DNA of 52,423 bases from Oscillospiraceae bacterium (GCA_015068665.1 SVKB01000017.1:1-52423); one strand, 5' to 3'. Positions 35,410-45,894 are shown, numbered from the stretch's first letter. Made by a program: numbers and translations. The notes: a model not told the origin generated them from the sequence alone.

Positions 35410-36402
35410 TTAATTCTCCCCGTTATTTTTAAAATCCTTAACCCCTGACGAGGTTAAAACTTTTTTTTCTTTTGTAATAAGTATTCCCTCAAGCTGAGGA
35501 TTATTTTCTATAAATTCCATACCCCGTTCAGAGCCCATTACAACTATAGCTGTAGCACAGGCATCAGCCATTGCGGAATTTTCACAAATAACAGTTGCAC
35601 TTAATAAATCGCTTTCCGAAGGATATCCTGTAGCGGTATCTATAATATGATGATATAGCTTTCCGTCCTTTGTAAAGTTTCTTTCATATATACCTGAGGT
35701 TACCACCGATTTATCCTTAACGGTAAGACTTCCCGATATACCGTAAGCCTCTTTAAAGGGAGCCTTTATGCCTATGGTAAAGCCCTCCTTGTTTTTAGGA
35801 CTTCTTCCCATTGTTTTAATGTTACCGCCTGCATCGATAAAGGCATTCTTTATTCCCTCTTTTTTCAGAAAGTCGATTATGTAATCGGCTATATAGCCCT
35901 TTGCAATTGATGATACGTCAACCGAGCATCCGTTTTTCAGGATAACCTTATTTCCGTCAATTACAACATTTTCAATACCGATTTTTAAAAGAGCATCAGC
36001 TATTTCACTTTCAGCGGGAACCTTTTCCTTTTTATAATCCCATATTGAGGTTAAAGGATAAACGGTAAGGTCATAGGCACCTTCCGTTTTTTCGGTTATA
36101 TCCAGCCCCAGCTTTAAAATACTTTTAAGCTCGTCGGATACGGTTAACTCTTTAAGCTCATTTAATTTGCAGGTTTCGGAATCCTTATTGAAGTTGGAAA
36201 GGAGCCTGTCAAGATACAAAATCTTATTATAGGCTTTTTCAGCCACCTCACGGTGGTTCCCTTTATCGAAAATTACTATTCTTATCTGGGTATCAAGAGC
36301 ATAGCCTATTTTTTCATACTTATCGGGAGTCTTAAAAAAGGTTCCCCATATTATCCCTGCAAATACAATTGTGATTATAACCCATAATACTGCTTTTTTC
36401 AT
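35410..36402 (-). CDS. apbE: FAD:protein FMN transferase (ApbE)
   Basis: Attaches FMN covalently to threonine in flavoproteins such as RnfG/RnfD or NqrC, outside the membrane. It has 330 residues. One N-terminal transmembrane anchor (about 4-23) has no lipobox cysteine. The ApbE domain follows with VDVSSIAKGYIADYI, DAGGNIKTMG, and YHHIIDTATGYPSESDLLSATV then ENSAMADACATA. The substrates of this enzyme (an Rnf or Fmn-binding protein) are not in the window. Only 3 bp separate it from the coiled-coil gene upstream. Confidence 0.94.
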   Translation of the reverse strand: MKKAVLWVIITIVFAGIIWGTFFKTPDKYEKIGYALDTQIRIVIFDKGNHREVAEKAYNKILYLDRLLSNFNKDSETCKLNELKELTVSDELKSILKLGLDITEKTEGAYDLTVYPLTSIWDYKKEKVPAESEIADALLKIGIENVVIDGNKVILKNGCSVDVSSIAKGYIADYIIDFLKKEGIKNAFIDAGGNIKTMGRSPKNKEGFTIGIKAPFKEAYGISGSLTVKDKSVVTSGIYERNFTKDGKLYHHIIDTATGYPSESDLLSATVICENSAMADACATAIVVMGSERGMEFIENNPQLEGILITKEKKVLTSSGVKDFKNNGEN

Positions 36403-36405
36403 ATA

Positions 36406-36933
36406 TTAATTATCACTTTCCAAAGATTTATTTCCGGTTACGTTTGTTTTTGAGGAATTTACTTTTGTTGTTGCCTTTGAATCAGTCTTTTTATCGGCAG
36501 TGGTTTTTTCTTCGGTTTTTTCCTCAGTTTTACCGTCATCTTTATCGTTACCGGTGTCATCAGGCTTTGAAACTGAAGAGGAGGTTGCCCTTTCAAGCTG
36601 ACCTTCAAGCCCGGACACCCTACTGCTTAAACTTTGATTTGCTTTTATAAGGCTCTGGTTTTCTTCGGCAAGTCCTGAATACATATCCTTATATCTTTCC
36701 AGCTGCTCGGTTAAGTCAACAATCTGCTGATCCTTGCTTCCGTTTGCTTCAATTCCCTCCATAATGGCAAGATAGTTTTCATAATCCTTTACAAAAACCA
36801 GCTTGTTTGCATTTATAATTATAAAGGAGGAAACTGAAAAGGAAATCAGAAACACGGTAACGAGAACTGTAAGTGCTATGAGTCTTCCCTTGTTTTTTTC
36901 TTTGCTTTTTTCTTTATTCTTATTTTTTCTCAA
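36406..36933 (-). CDS. Membrane-anchored coiled-coil protein of unknown function
   Basis: The protein has 175 residues. A lysine-rich cytoplasmic start (1-16) is followed by one transmembrane helix (about 18-40) and a heptad-like coiled coil (about 66-115, IVDLTEQLERYKDMYSGLAE and onward). The tail is low-complexity, rich in Lys, Thr, Asp, Glu and Ser, with repeats of EEKTEEKTT type. The layout recalls FtsL/DivIC-like septum proteins, but no sequence motif supports that. It lies 16 bp after addA and 3 bp before apbE. Confidence 0.65.
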   Translation of the reverse strand: MRKNKNKEKSKEKNKGRLIALTVLVTVFLISFSVSSFIIINANKLVFVKDYENYLAIMEGIEANGSKDQQIVDLTEQLERYKDMYSGLAEENQSLIKANQSLSSRVSGLEGQLERATSSSVSKPDDTGNDKDDGKTEEKTEEKTTADKKTDSKATTKVNSSKTNVTGNKSLESDN

Positions 36934-36949
36934 TTAAACTGCCCCTCTC

Positions 36950-39900
36950 TTAAAATTCAATGCAGGTTTTTTTATCTACATTCCATATATATGATTTTAT
37001 TTTCTCTTTATCCACCTTCAGTGCTTTTGAAAGTGCTATACAGTAAAGCTCTATCTGATGCAGGTAATCTTTTTTTATCTGCTCATCACTTCCCGATGCA
37101 TACTTATAGTCAAGAAGGTAGATATCCCCTTTAGTATCAACAAAATAACAGTCGATTATTCCCTGCACCATAACGGTACTGTCATCATCCTCATCCTTAT
37201 ATATTTCCCTTGAGGACAGTGAAAGCATAAATTCCTTTTCCCTGTAGACCTCTTTTGCACGAAGAAGCTTTACACCAAGAGGTGATTCAAAAAAGGCTTC
37301 GGCTTTTTTAAGATCGTCATGGGTAAGCTTATCCTTTAAGAATTCATCCGAGGATACCAGGTCAAGAAGCACCTTCATTTTGTTATCCTCTTTCCTTAAA
37401 AGCTCAAGGTCGGCATTTTCAAATATGTAATGGATAAGAATACCCCGTTCTCTTGCGGTGATTTTTTCCTCACGCCTGAAGCTCGGTACATAAATACCTG
37501 TTGAGGCACCGTAGTGGTGAACCTCCTCATCCTCATTCATTATACGCTTTGCCTCGGTTACCGATATTTTTTTCGGTATTTGCTGTGCACTTCCCTCATA
37601 GCTGTATAAATAGGTTTCGTCAAGCTTTTTTATTTCCTCATCGGAAAGTGAATAAGGCTCATAGGTAACCGAACAGCCATCCTTCGAAGCAGCAAATTCC
37701 GCTTCACGGTAAAAGTAAATATTAATCTTTCCGTTATCTGATTTCATCCATTCGTTTTTTGAGGTATCAACAGGCTCGGACATTCCTCTTTTTGCTATAA
37801 CGGGCGGAAGAATCATATCCGCAAAGGACCTGATATTTTTAAAGTCAATATAGGATATACTGTCAGGTGCCGACAGGAGTATATTTTCATATTTTTCAAA
37901 CCATTCACTTTTTGCAGTCTCGGATACACAGCCGGTTATAACAAGCTTATGCTTGGCACGGGTAAGAGCAACATAGAGAATACGCATTTCCTCCAATGTA
38001 ATCTGAGTTTTTTCCTCATCGGAAATTATATTCCTATAAACGGTAGGATATTTATACTGCCCCTCGGGATTTACGAAAGTATAGCCGATACCCATTGCTG
38101 AGTTTAAAATTATATTGGATTTAAAATCCTCATAATTGAATTTTTTGTGAATTCCCTGCAAAATTACCACCGGGAATTCAAGCCCCTTACTGCTGTGAAT
38201 GGACATAACCTTTACCGCATCGGAATCCGAGCTTATTTTTGGATTTGGAATTTTTGCATGCTCGTTAACTATACGGTCAATATAATTGACAAAGGCATAA
38301 AGACCTTTATATTCACCTTCTTCAAATTCAGAGGCAATATCCAAAAGTCTTTCTAAATTTTCCTGCCTCTTGACACCGTTTACAAAACGGGTCTGCAGCT
38401 CTACAAAGAAGGTTTCATCGTATATTTTGGTTATAAGCTCCTTAAGCTCATACATTCTTGCAAAGCTTCTTAAAGAGCCTATGTATGCCATTACCTTTTT
38501 ATCGGTTTCATTTTCCGATTTTCTCATAAGATAGTGGAAATTAAGATATTCATCCGAAAGCCTTAATTCCAGAAGTCTGCCCTCACTGTATCCGAACACA
38601 TTTTTCAAAACGGCAACGAAAGCCACATCGTCAAAGGGATTATCAAGGATTTTAAGTAAGGCTACAAAGCTTTTTATTTCCACTGTATCAAAGAACTGGG
38701 TTTTATCCTCATAGGATACGGGAATTCCAAGATTGGTAAGCTCCTTTAAAAGACTGAAGGTTTTATCACCAAAGCTTCTGACAAGCATGGTAATATCCTT
38801 ATAGCTTAGTCTTTTTCCGTCAATTGCCGCATCCTTGTCATTTACAATTGCTTTTACTGCGGAGGCAATTATTCTTGCTTCCTTTACATAGTCTTTCTCG
38901 GCATCTCCTCTTTTTGTCATAACCAGCCTGATATCCGTTGAAAGAGTTTTTGGTATTATATCCTTCTGATTACTTCGGGCAATAAGTCTTCCTTCGTTTT
39001 TATAATCAACTCCGCTTATTTTTTCGGTCATAATATAATCAAAAATCATATTGACTGCATCCACTACATTTTCGTGACAGCGATAGTTGGCATTAAGATT
39101 TATCAAAGTACCCTTATTCAGATTTTTATAAGCCGATGCCCTTCTTATAAACAGTGCGGAATTTGCATTTCTGAAGCGGTAAATACTTTGCTTCACATCC
39201 CCCACGGTAAAGAGGTTATCCTCTCTCGCAAGAAGGGTAAATATGGTTTCCTGAACATCATTGGTATCCTGATATTCATCCACTAAAATTTCGTGGAAGC
39301 TTTCACTTAAGGACTTAAATTCTTCCTTAAGCCCATTCTCATCCTTTAACAGCGCAATAGTAAGATGCTCAAGGTCGTTAAAATCAAGATATCCCGCCTC
39401 GTACTTTTCATTTTTGAAGCGCTCGTCAAATATCATAACAAGCTCGAAAAGCTTCTTTAAGATATTGACGGTGCCCCTGTCCTTAAGATTTAAATCTATG
39501 ATACTGAGAGTATAGGTCAAATTGAAAGCTTCAACGGCATCCTTTACCAGCGAACGGGCACTTTTTGCCATTTTTGAATAAAGTGAGCTGTTTTTACCCG
39601 GCATTTTGTCAAAGGTAATTCCATTCATTTTTTCAATAAGACTTTTAAAATCAGATTGAGCGAGCACCTCTTTGAACATCTTTAGTTCCTTTTCAAAAAG
39701 GTCAATAAAAACAAAGGATCCCTGATCTCCCCTCATTTTATCAAGAACAAACTCATACTTTTCTATTGATGCAGTAAGTATGTTTTCAACCTGACCTCTT
39801 AAGGCTTCGGCATATATGGAGGTATAAAAATCGCACTCATCGGAAATAAGATACAAAAACTTTTCCGTCCATTTATGATATTCGGGAATGCTTATTAAAA

Positions 39901-40444
39901 ACTTATACAGCTTTAATACAAGCTCGCTGACCTTGGAATCGTCACTTCCCCTGCCGTAGCACTCTAAAAGAGCTATGAAATCATCATCATTTTTCTCATA
40001 ATAATCTGCCATTATTTCACTTAAAACCTGACTTGCAATAAGGTTTTTCTCAACCTCGTCAAGAAGAGCGAAGTCCCCCGGCACCTCGGGAGGAAGCAGA
40101 TGGATATTCTTTTTAATTAAATCAAGACAAAAGGAATGAACGGTTGATATATTTGCCCTGTCAACCAGTAAAAGCTGTTTTTTTAAGTTTTTATCGCCTT
40201 TATTCTCTTTCAGCTTTTCTCTTATAGCTTCTTTTATTTTAAGCTTCATTCCTGCTGCTGCCGCATTGGTAAAGGTAACTATCAAAAGCTTATCAATATC
40301 GGTAGCTCCGCTTGTTATTTTTCTTATTATCCTCTCTACCAGAACGGCAGTTTTACCTGAGCCTGCCGCCGCAGAAACCATAAGCGAGGTATCTTTGGTA
40401 TCAATGGCAAGCTTCTGCTCGGTGCTGAATTCTATTTTACTCAT
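36950..40444 (-). CDS. addA: Helicase-nuclease AddAB, subunit AddA
   Basis: Works with AddB to process double-strand DNA ends for RecA recombination. It has 1164 residues. An SF1A helicase with Walker A AAAGSGKT (25-32), LVDEYQDTND (Walker B), VKQSIYRFRNA and the late YVALTRAKHKLVI motif is followed by a C-terminal RecB-type nuclease. The nuclease motif is QGIIDCYFVDTKGDIYLLDY with the KYA lysine next to it. It follows addB with a 57-bp gap, the largest within this gene series. Confidence 0.97.
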   Translation of the reverse strand: MSKIEFSTEQKLAIDTKDTSLMVSAAAGSGKTAVLVERIIRKITSGATDIDKLLIVTFTNAAAAGMKLKIKEAIREKLKENKGDKNLKKQLLLVDRANISTVHSFCLDLIKKNIHLLPPEVPGDFALLDEVEKNLIASQVLSEIMADYYEKNDDDFIALLECYGRGSDDSKVSELVLKLYKFLISIPEYHKWTEKFLYLISDECDFYTSIYAEALRGQVENILTASIEKYEFVLDKMRGDQGSFVFIDLFEKELKMFKEVLAQSDFKSLIEKMNGITFDKMPGKNSSLYSKMAKSARSLVKDAVEAFNLTYTLSIIDLNLKDRGTVNILKKLFELVMIFDERFKNEKYEAGYLDFNDLEHLTIALLKDENGLKEEFKSLSESFHEILVDEYQDTNDVQETIFTLLAREDNLFTVGDVKQSIYRFRNANSALFIRRASAYKNLNKGTLINLNANYRCHENVVDAVNMIFDYIMTEKISGVDYKNEGRLIARSNQKDIIPKTLSTDIRLVMTKRGDAEKDYVKEARIIASAVKAIVNDKDAAIDGKRLSYKDITMLVRSFGDKTFSLLKELTNLGIPVSYEDKTQFFDTVEIKSFVALLKILDNPFDDVAFVAVLKNVFGYSEGRLLELRLSDEYLNFHYLMRKSENETDKKVMAYIGSLRSFARMYELKELITKIYDETFFVELQTRFVNGVKRQENLERLLDIASEFEEGEYKGLYAFVNYIDRIVNEHAKIPNPKISSDSDAVKVMSIHSSKGLEFPVVILQGIHKKFNYEDFKSNIILNSAMGIGYTFVNPEGQYKYPTVYRNIISDEEKTQITLEEMRILYVALTRAKHKLVITGCVSETAKSEWFEKYENILLSAPDSISYIDFKNIRSFADMILPPVIAKRGMSEPVDTSKNEWMKSDNGKINIYFYREAEFAASKDGCSVTYEPYSLSDEEIKKLDETYLYSYEGSAQQIPKKISVTEAKRIMNEDEEVHHYGASTGIYVPSFRREEKITARERGILIHYIFENADLELLRKEDNKMKVLLDLVSSDEFLKDKLTHDDLKKAEAFFESPLGVKLLRAKEVYREKEFMLSLSSREIYKDEDDDSTVMVQGIIDCYFVDTKGDIYLLDYKYASGSDEQIKKDYLHQIELYCIALSKALKVDKEKIKSYIWNVDKKTCIEF

Positions 40445-40501
40445 CTCTTCTCCTGTTTTTTAAAGATTTGTCCTTTAAAAAGACTTTTTTGGTTATTCCT
40501 G

Positions 40502-43500
40502 CTATTTAAAAATTTCATCCCGTTTAAGCTTTTCAATGCTTCTTAACCGGGAATTTTCCTTATCAAACATACAGACTCCGAGATAAGGACAGTAGTCGCA
40601 GGAGGTATAATTATCATACTCCACGGGATTGATATCAAACACCCCGTCAAATATACTTTTACCGGTTTTCTCGATATTTCCTTTAACTATGGTAAGAAGC
40701 TGTTCAAACTCGGAAATGGACAAAGAGTTTTTATCCTTGGGAATTCCGTCCTTATCAAGCTCAAGATCCACAATATCGGACTTTGACATAGTTTTAAAAT
40801 CAATATCCATCGCCTCAGCAATATCATGGGTGTTAAGATAAAAGCCCTTCATGGAAAGTGTTTCGTTAAGCGCGTCCTTAACAGTTCCGATTTCCTCGGG
40901 AGAATCAAGCTTAACCACGGGAGCGGTAAGCGCAAGATACAGCATTCCACCCGGCTTAATCTTATCTATTTTTTCCTTTCCTATCATAGTCATAAGGTAA
41001 ACGGCAAGCTGCATTTTAACGCCCTGCGCAACCTCATAGAACTGAATGGTTTTTTCCGAGGATTTATAATCGACAATACGGATATATTCCTCGTCTCCCA
41101 CCTTATATTTATCCACACGGTCAATAACGCCGTTTAAAATAACCTTACGGTTATCGCCTACATCAAAGACAATTCCCTTAACCGTACTGTCCTCCTTACC
41201 GAAGCTTACCTCAAAACCTTCGGTTTCAAAGCTTCCTTTTATAAAGTGAGTTCTAAGAAGGTTTACAGTCTTTAAGGATATTGCCCATATTTTTTTCTTA
41301 AATACCGTGCTTTTTATATCCGAGGCAAAAACGCCGTTCTGGGTTTCATTAATTGCCTTATCGATAACACCCGGAAGCTTTTTATTTATATAAGCATCAT
41401 CAACCGTTTTAAAGGTTTCTCCGTCCTCTTTTAATATTCTTGAAAATTTCTCAAGTACAAGATGGATTACCGAGCCTAAATTGGCACTGTTTATGATAAA
41501 CTCCTCTTTTTCTTTAACCCTCAATATGTAATTTAAAAAATAGGCAAAGGAACAGGAATTGTATTTTTCCATATTTGTGGTGCTGACTCTTAAGGTGTCC
41601 TTTAAAAGCTTTTTCATATTGGCTTTATTTACCCTTACCTCAAGCTCCTCGGACTTACCCATTTTTTCAATGGCACCCTCCACAATGTCCTTATATTCAG
41701 AATCAAGACTTAAATAAGCAAGCTCCTTTTCAATACCCTTAAGCTCTTTTTTTGAAACTGAGCCCAAAACATCCTTTAAAAGTCTTCTTTTTGGCTTGAA
41801 GATAATTTCACAGTCTGAAATATCTTTTTTGGTAAGCGCAGAAAGCTCACTTAAAAACCTTGAGGGAAGAAGCTCTGATGCCGAACGGGAAAACTGAGAA
41901 TAAGATATATAAATCTTCTTTTCAGGTGAGGTTACTATATCGTAAAGCTTCAGAGTGTTTTCCATAATTTTAAGACGGGCACTCATGGAAAGCTCGATAC
42001 CAAGCTCGGTTAACTGCTCTCTTTCCGCTTCATTTATAATTCCCTCTCCGCCCGCAGGCTCGGGAAGCTTGCCCTCATTTGCACCAAGCACATAAATGTA
42101 TTTATAAGAGTCGTTGAAAAAGCCGGTAGGACCGGTTATATAAATACTGTCGTTAAGAATGGGGATGGATGCAATATTTTTATTTTTAAGACCTGATATT
42201 ATAATATTCTTGTATTCGGTAAAGCTTACCTTCATTCCCGAAAGCACAAGAGTGGTTCTTTCCATACTCTCAAGTATATAATTATAAACCTGGATAAGCT
42301 GCTTTGCAGAGGCTATGTCACCTCTTGCTTCATATCTTCCCGCCAGAGTGGAAAGTGCTTTTTCAAGCTCAAGCTCACTGAAAAACTCATAAAGAGCCAG
42401 CGAATACTCTGAGGCATCACTTAAGGAAAGAATTTTTTTCTTTAGCTTTACCACAGGTGCAAGCACACGGTTATAAACCTCAATAACCGAGTCCCTGCCG
42501 TGGATTTTAAAATTAAAGCTTTCTTTTTCCGCTATAATTTCATCAATGCCCGTTGATAAAAGCCGATAGGCTCTTACTCCGGTTTTTCTTACAAACTCCT
42601 CAAAAACATAAATTTTTTCGGGAGCATCCAGCATAAAATATCCGGATTTTAAATAGCCAAGTATAACATCCATACGGTTACCCGAAAGAAGGATATTGAA
42701 TACACTCGATAAAAGTGCCGCAACGGGCATATCGTATACCGATTTTTTCTCATTTGAATAAGCGGAAAGGTTAAAGCCCGAAAGGGCTATTTTTACATAG
42801 TCGGAATATTCCGCCATATCGGATATAACGACTGCCATTTCGCCGGGCCTTGCACCTGAATTTTTTATATCCGAAACTATTTGGGAGGCTAAGGCATCAC
42901 ATTCATTTTTTATGCCCTTGCACTTTACAATTTTTAAGCTTTCACATTCTTTCCCGTACTCTTTGGCATTATCTCTTAAGTAATTATCGGCAATATATTT
43001 TAAATCCTGCTTTTCAAAAAAGCTTCCGTCTAAGCTTTCATGCCTTACGGTTTCCCCCACATCCTTTGCGAGGGCTTCAAGCTTTTCAAAGGTGCGCTTT
43101 AAGGTGTAGCCGAAATCACCGTAATCCGAAGCATCGGGAATATCGGTAAGAGTAATAAAGACATTTGCACCCGATAACAAAAGCGACTTTATCATATATA
43201 GCTCTTCACCGGTAAAGCCGGTAAACGCATCTATGTAAACATTTTTATTTTTATACAGCTTTTCCTTTGCAATCTTATCCGCGGCGGTAACAATCAAATC
43301 GTCAAGATCGCAGTAAATATCTTTTATTCTTTTTTCAAATTCACCGTAAATATAGGAAAGGTCGCAAAGCTTATCCTTAAGACTTTTGGAAATACGGGTA
43401 TCCCCGCAAACCGACTGAAGCCTTTCGCTGTTTATAAGATATTTTTTGAATTCGGAAATCTGAGTGCTGATTTTCTGAGAAAAATCAGGATTTCCCGCCG

Positions 43501-43819
43501 CATTCTTAAAGGCAATAAGCTTATCCTTTCCCGAAAGAATAATCTTTTCGGTAAGAAGGGCTCTTGTATCCTTATCGAGAAGCTTTACACGGTTAAAATC
43601 CCTGTCATTTTTAAGAAGCTTTTTTGCAAGCTTTTTAAAGCTTAAGATATCGGTTGTAAAAACCCCCTCCTCCTCCAGGGCAGAAAGGATGTTTTTTTCA
43701 TACAGAAATACTGTTTGCTCGGGAACAATTACCGTGCTTGATTTATTCAGTTTTAACTGTTTTAAAACATAAGCTGTTTTACCGGATTTTTTTTTGCCGG
43801 TAATTATTGTAAGAGGCAT
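40502..43819 (-). CDS. addB: Helicase-nuclease AddAB, subunit AddB
   Basis: The protein has 1105 residues. An N-terminal Walker A-like loop ITGKKKSGKTAYVLKQL is followed by a degenerate helicase core and a C-terminal nuclease domain with LNGVIDRVD and YIRIVDYKSS. Cysteines for the structural iron-sulfur cluster are visible: one in YNSCSFAYFL, and C1074, C1077 and C1083 in TSCDYCPYLGVC. This is the AddB pattern. It is the upstream partner of addA, and its ATG follows AGGTAGG. Confidence 0.95.
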   Translation of the reverse strand: MPLTIITGKKKSGKTAYVLKQLKLNKSSTVIVPEQTVFLYEKNILSALEEEGVFTTDILSFKKLAKKLLKNDRDFNRVKLLDKDTRALLTEKIILSGKDKLIAFKNAAGNPDFSQKISTQISEFKKYLINSERLQSVCGDTRISKSLKDKLCDLSYIYGEFEKRIKDIYCDLDDLIVTAADKIAKEKLYKNKNVYIDAFTGFTGEELYMIKSLLLSGANVFITLTDIPDASDYGDFGYTLKRTFEKLEALAKDVGETVRHESLDGSFFEKQDLKYIADNYLRDNAKEYGKECESLKIVKCKGIKNECDALASQIVSDIKNSGARPGEMAVVISDMAEYSDYVKIALSGFNLSAYSNEKKSVYDMPVAALLSSVFNILLSGNRMDVILGYLKSGYFMLDAPEKIYVFEEFVRKTGVRAYRLLSTGIDEIIAEKESFNFKIHGRDSVIEVYNRVLAPVVKLKKKILSLSDASEYSLALYEFFSELELEKALSTLAGRYEARGDIASAKQLIQVYNYILESMERTTLVLSGMKVSFTEYKNIIISGLKNKNIASIPILNDSIYITGPTGFFNDSYKYIYVLGANEGKLPEPAGGEGIINEAEREQLTELGIELSMSARLKIMENTLKLYDIVTSPEKKIYISYSQFSRSASELLPSRFLSELSALTKKDISDCEIIFKPKRRLLKDVLGSVSKKELKGIEKELAYLSLDSEYKDIVEGAIEKMGKSEELEVRVNKANMKKLLKDTLRVSTTNMEKYNSCSFAYFLNYILRVKEKEEFIINSANLGSVIHLVLEKFSRILKEDGETFKTVDDAYINKKLPGVIDKAINETQNGVFASDIKSTVFKKKIWAISLKTVNLLRTHFIKGSFETEGFEVSFGKEDSTVKGIVFDVGDNRKVILNGVIDRVDKYKVGDEEYIRIVDYKSSEKTIQFYEVAQGVKMQLAVYLMTMIGKEKIDKIKPGGMLYLALTAPVVKLDSPEEIGTVKDALNETLSMKGFYLNTHDIAEAMDIDFKTMSKSDIVDLELDKDGIPKDKNSLSISEFEQLLTIVKGNIEKTGKSIFDGVFDINPVEYDNYTSCDYCPYLGVCMFDKENSRLRSIEKLKRDEIFK

Positions 43820-43827
43820 AGGAATAC

Positions 43828-44349
43828 CTACCTTTTTATTTTATTTCTTATTTTCTTTTCATAAACGGAAAAGAATACGCTTAAAGCATAGTCAAATACA
43901 TGCATAAGAAGGACTCCGAAAAGGGCAATAAGCTGCCACGGAAGACTCTCGCTTATGCTCTTTGCAAGAAAGCCTGTAATTATCCATAACCCCAAAAAAG
44001 AAATCAGGACAAAAAAAACGGTTTTTATAATTAATTCCCATTTAAGACTGTCCAGCCTTTCTATATAGAATTTCAAAACGGGATAATATCCGAAAAATCC
44101 GATATAGTAAATAAAGCTTAAACGGTCAACGGGCAATATAAGTAAAAGAAATGAGGTTGCCCCGAAGGTTAAAAGAGAATATCTTGTCCCCCCCTCAATC
44201 TGCATAACTCCCGTAAGAGCAGAGGCAAGGGCTAAAAATGCCAGCGTGTTTATATGAATATAGGTGGATAAACACAGGGCAATTACCGATAACGCGGTAC
44301 AAATACCGCCAAATACTAACAGCAACTTATTAAGTCTCCTCCCAGGCAT
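43828..44349 (-). CDS. Small integral membrane protein, unknown function
   Basis: A protein of 173 residues or fewer with about five to six hydrophobic segments and a basic C-terminus ([10 protein letters not shown]). I recognise no family. The ATG at 44349 gives a 34-bp overlap with the J-domain gene. A TTG at 44325 is an attractive alternative, since GGGAGGAG (44336-44343) lies ten bases before it; that start would give 165 residues and a 10-bp overlap. Close coupling to the J-domain gene suggests a joint role. addB starts 8 bp downstream. Confidence 0.65.
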   Translation of the reverse strand: MPGRRLNKLLLVFGGICTALSVIALCLSTYIHINTLAFLALASALTGVMQIEGGTRYSLLTFGATSFLLLILPVDRLSFIYYIGFFGYYPVLKFYIERLDSLKWELIIKTVFFVLISFLGLWIITGFLAKSISESLPWQLIALFGVLLMHVFDYALSVFFSVYEKKIRNKIKR

Positions 44350-44912
44350 TCACATATTGAATCCGCACACCACAGATTTAAACAGCAGTCGCAGGAATCC
44401 GATGAGGAATAGCCTCCGTTATTGCCGTAATTACGGTAGGTCTGGGTACGTGCGGTGAACTGATTTAAATAAAATCTGTATTCCTGATTACCCGGGTCCA
44501 TATTAACCGCGGTCTGAATATAGGAATAGGCTCTGTCCTGCCAGCCCCGTTTTATTGCACATAAGCCTTTTAAGAAAAACCATTCGGCAGTTTTTACATT
44601 CATTCTGTCAAGCATACCCTCGGCGGTGGAAATCTGACCTGCGTTTATATAGTTTCTCACTGTTGCAAAATCACCGGTTGAGCCTGAAGAACCCGAATAC
44701 CCTCCGCCGGTACGACCGCCGGTGTAGGAGGGACTTTTCTTTATAATCTCATAAGCCTCGTTAATTTCCTTTAATTTTTCCTCTGCCAGGTCTCGTAAGG
44801 GATTGTCCGTAAACCTGTCAGGATGGTATTTTTTTACAAGCTCCTTATGAGCCTTGTCAATTGTTTCTTTATCTGCATCGGGCGAAACGCCAAGCACTTT
44901 ATAGGGATCCAT
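44316..44912 (-). CDS. J-domain (DnaJ-like) protein with a cysteine-rich tail
   Basis: The protein has 198 residues. The J-domain (1-65) contains DPYKVLGV and the invariant HPD (KYHPDRF), so it should stimulate an Hsp70 partner. A Gly/Ser linker follows (about 66-82), then a TPR-like helical segment (about 85-150). The tail ends [20 protein letters not shown] and then DLISCC. Eight cysteines in the last 26 residues suggest a metal site or disulfide cluster. The zinc-finger and C-terminal domains of true DnaJ are absent. It overlaps the DUF5685 gene by 14 bp, with AAGGAG before its ATG. Confidence 0.88.
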   Translation of the reverse strand: MDPYKVLGVSPDADKETIDKAHKELVKKYHPDRFTDNPLRDLAEEKLKEINEAYEIIKKSPSYTGGRTGGGYSGSSGSTGDFATVRNYINAGQISTAEGMLDRMNVKTAEWFFLKGLCAIKRGWQDRAYSYIQTAVNMDPGNQEYRFYLNQFTARTQTYRNYGNNGGYSSSDSCDCCLNLWCADSICECLGGDLISCC

Positions 44913-45774
44913 TTTTTTCTCCTTTCAGGACCTTGTCCTTTGAATATCTTAATCCTAAATAAATAATATTTTCTATCAGCTCTTTGTTTTTCTTTAAATC
45001 CATAAGCTCGAAGGCGGAGGCAATTCTCTCTAAGGTCAGGGTAACAATCATATCGTATTCCCTGCATACCTTTTCCTTAAAGACCTTACCGTCTTCACCG
45101 TTATAGGCATATCTTTTTAAGAAGGGATTGTAATTACTGTTTTTTATATCCTCCTCAATATCGTCAAGGGCATCTATGATATAGATAAATCTTCCCAGAT
45201 TATATCCGAAATCACTTAAAATTCTTAAATCGTTTTCATTAAAGAATTTAAAATCAGGTGTGAACACCGCCGAAAGAAGCTTGCCGAAGGGGTCCGCAAC
45301 CTCATCAATATCCCCGCAGCCCTTTTTTTCAAGCTCGGAAAGCTCATTAATATGCTTTTTTACAGTATCATACTGTATGGGATATTTTTTCCGCACTTTT
45401 TTAATCTGCCCGCTAAAGAAGATAAATCTTAAAATGCTTTTAATATTTTTTTTATCGGATAAATCATCCTTAAGCTTAAAATACGTTACCAGCACACTCA
45501 TATATGCGCTGTATGTAAGAATATCATTTTTTTCCATAACAGGGCGCTTTGAAAGCGGATGTATAACACATCCCTCTTTTTTTATTTCCTGCAAATCATC
45601 TGCCAAAGAAGAAAGCACAAGGGCAAGAAAGGTAAAGTCGTAGCTTAACGACAGCCTCGTCCTTTGTGAAAACTCCCTGCCCAGAGTCTTGCAAAGACCG
45701 CAGTAAAAGGCACGGTATATATTATAATTTTTTACTTTCAATTCGTCTTTATAAACATTGACATAACCCAGCAT
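44899..45774 (-). CDS. DUF5685-family protein
   Basis: The protein has 291 residues. The start [20 protein letters not shown] is followed by [15 protein letters not shown] with a CxxC pair near residues 28-31, the mark of DUF5685 proteins. The body is helical, with acidic Asp motifs such as [20 protein letters not shown] that recall helical prenyltransferase-like folds. Function is unknown. It is the first gene of the 17-gene series and overlaps the J-domain gene. The ATG at 45774 is preferred, with CAGGTGA just upstream; the GTG at 45789 is unlikely. Confidence 0.8.
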   Translation of the reverse strand: MLGYVNVYKDELKVKNYNIYRAFYCGLCKTLGREFSQRTRLSLSYDFTFLALVLSSLADDLQEIKKEGCVIHPLSKRPVMEKNDILTYSAYMSVLVTYFKLKDDLSDKKNIKSILRFIFFSGQIKKVRKKYPIQYDTVKKHINELSELEKKGCGDIDEVADPFGKLLSAVFTPDFKFFNENDLRILSDFGYNLGRFIYIIDALDDIEEDIKNSNYNPFLKRYAYNGEDGKVFKEKVCREYDMIVTLTLERIASAFELMDLKKNKELIENIIYLGLRYSKDKVLKGEKNGSL

Positions 45775-45802
45775 AAAATCACCTGACACACCAATTTATT
45801 AT

Positions 45803-45831
45803 ATTATACTACATATATATAAAAAATAAAA
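45803..45831 (-). promoter_or_regulatory. Probable promoter of the 17-gene series
   Basis: On the minus strand a perfect TATAAT (45803-45808) lies 29 bp before the DUF5685 start codon. The -35 candidate TTTTAT (45826-45831) at 17-base spacing is weak. The gap is also used by the divergent nagB promoter. Confidence 0.5.
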
Positions 45832-45865
45832 GTAAATTTTATATTAATTTTTTAATAAATTGTAA

Positions 45866-45894
45866 TTGACATTTACGAAAAAGAGGTATAATAT
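45866..45894 (+). promoter_or_regulatory. Promoter of nagB
   Basis: A perfect TTGACA (45866-45871) is followed by overlapping -10 candidates: TATAAT (45887-45892, 15-base spacer) and TAATAT (45889-45894, 17-base spacer). The ribosome site AAGGAGA lies about 25 bases later. Confidence 0.65.

Noticed and set aside
40445..40501. Promoter or attenuator between addB and addA
   Set aside because: The 57-bp gap is AT-rich with only a weak short stem (GTC/GAC); no convincing -35/-10 pair or terminator was found.
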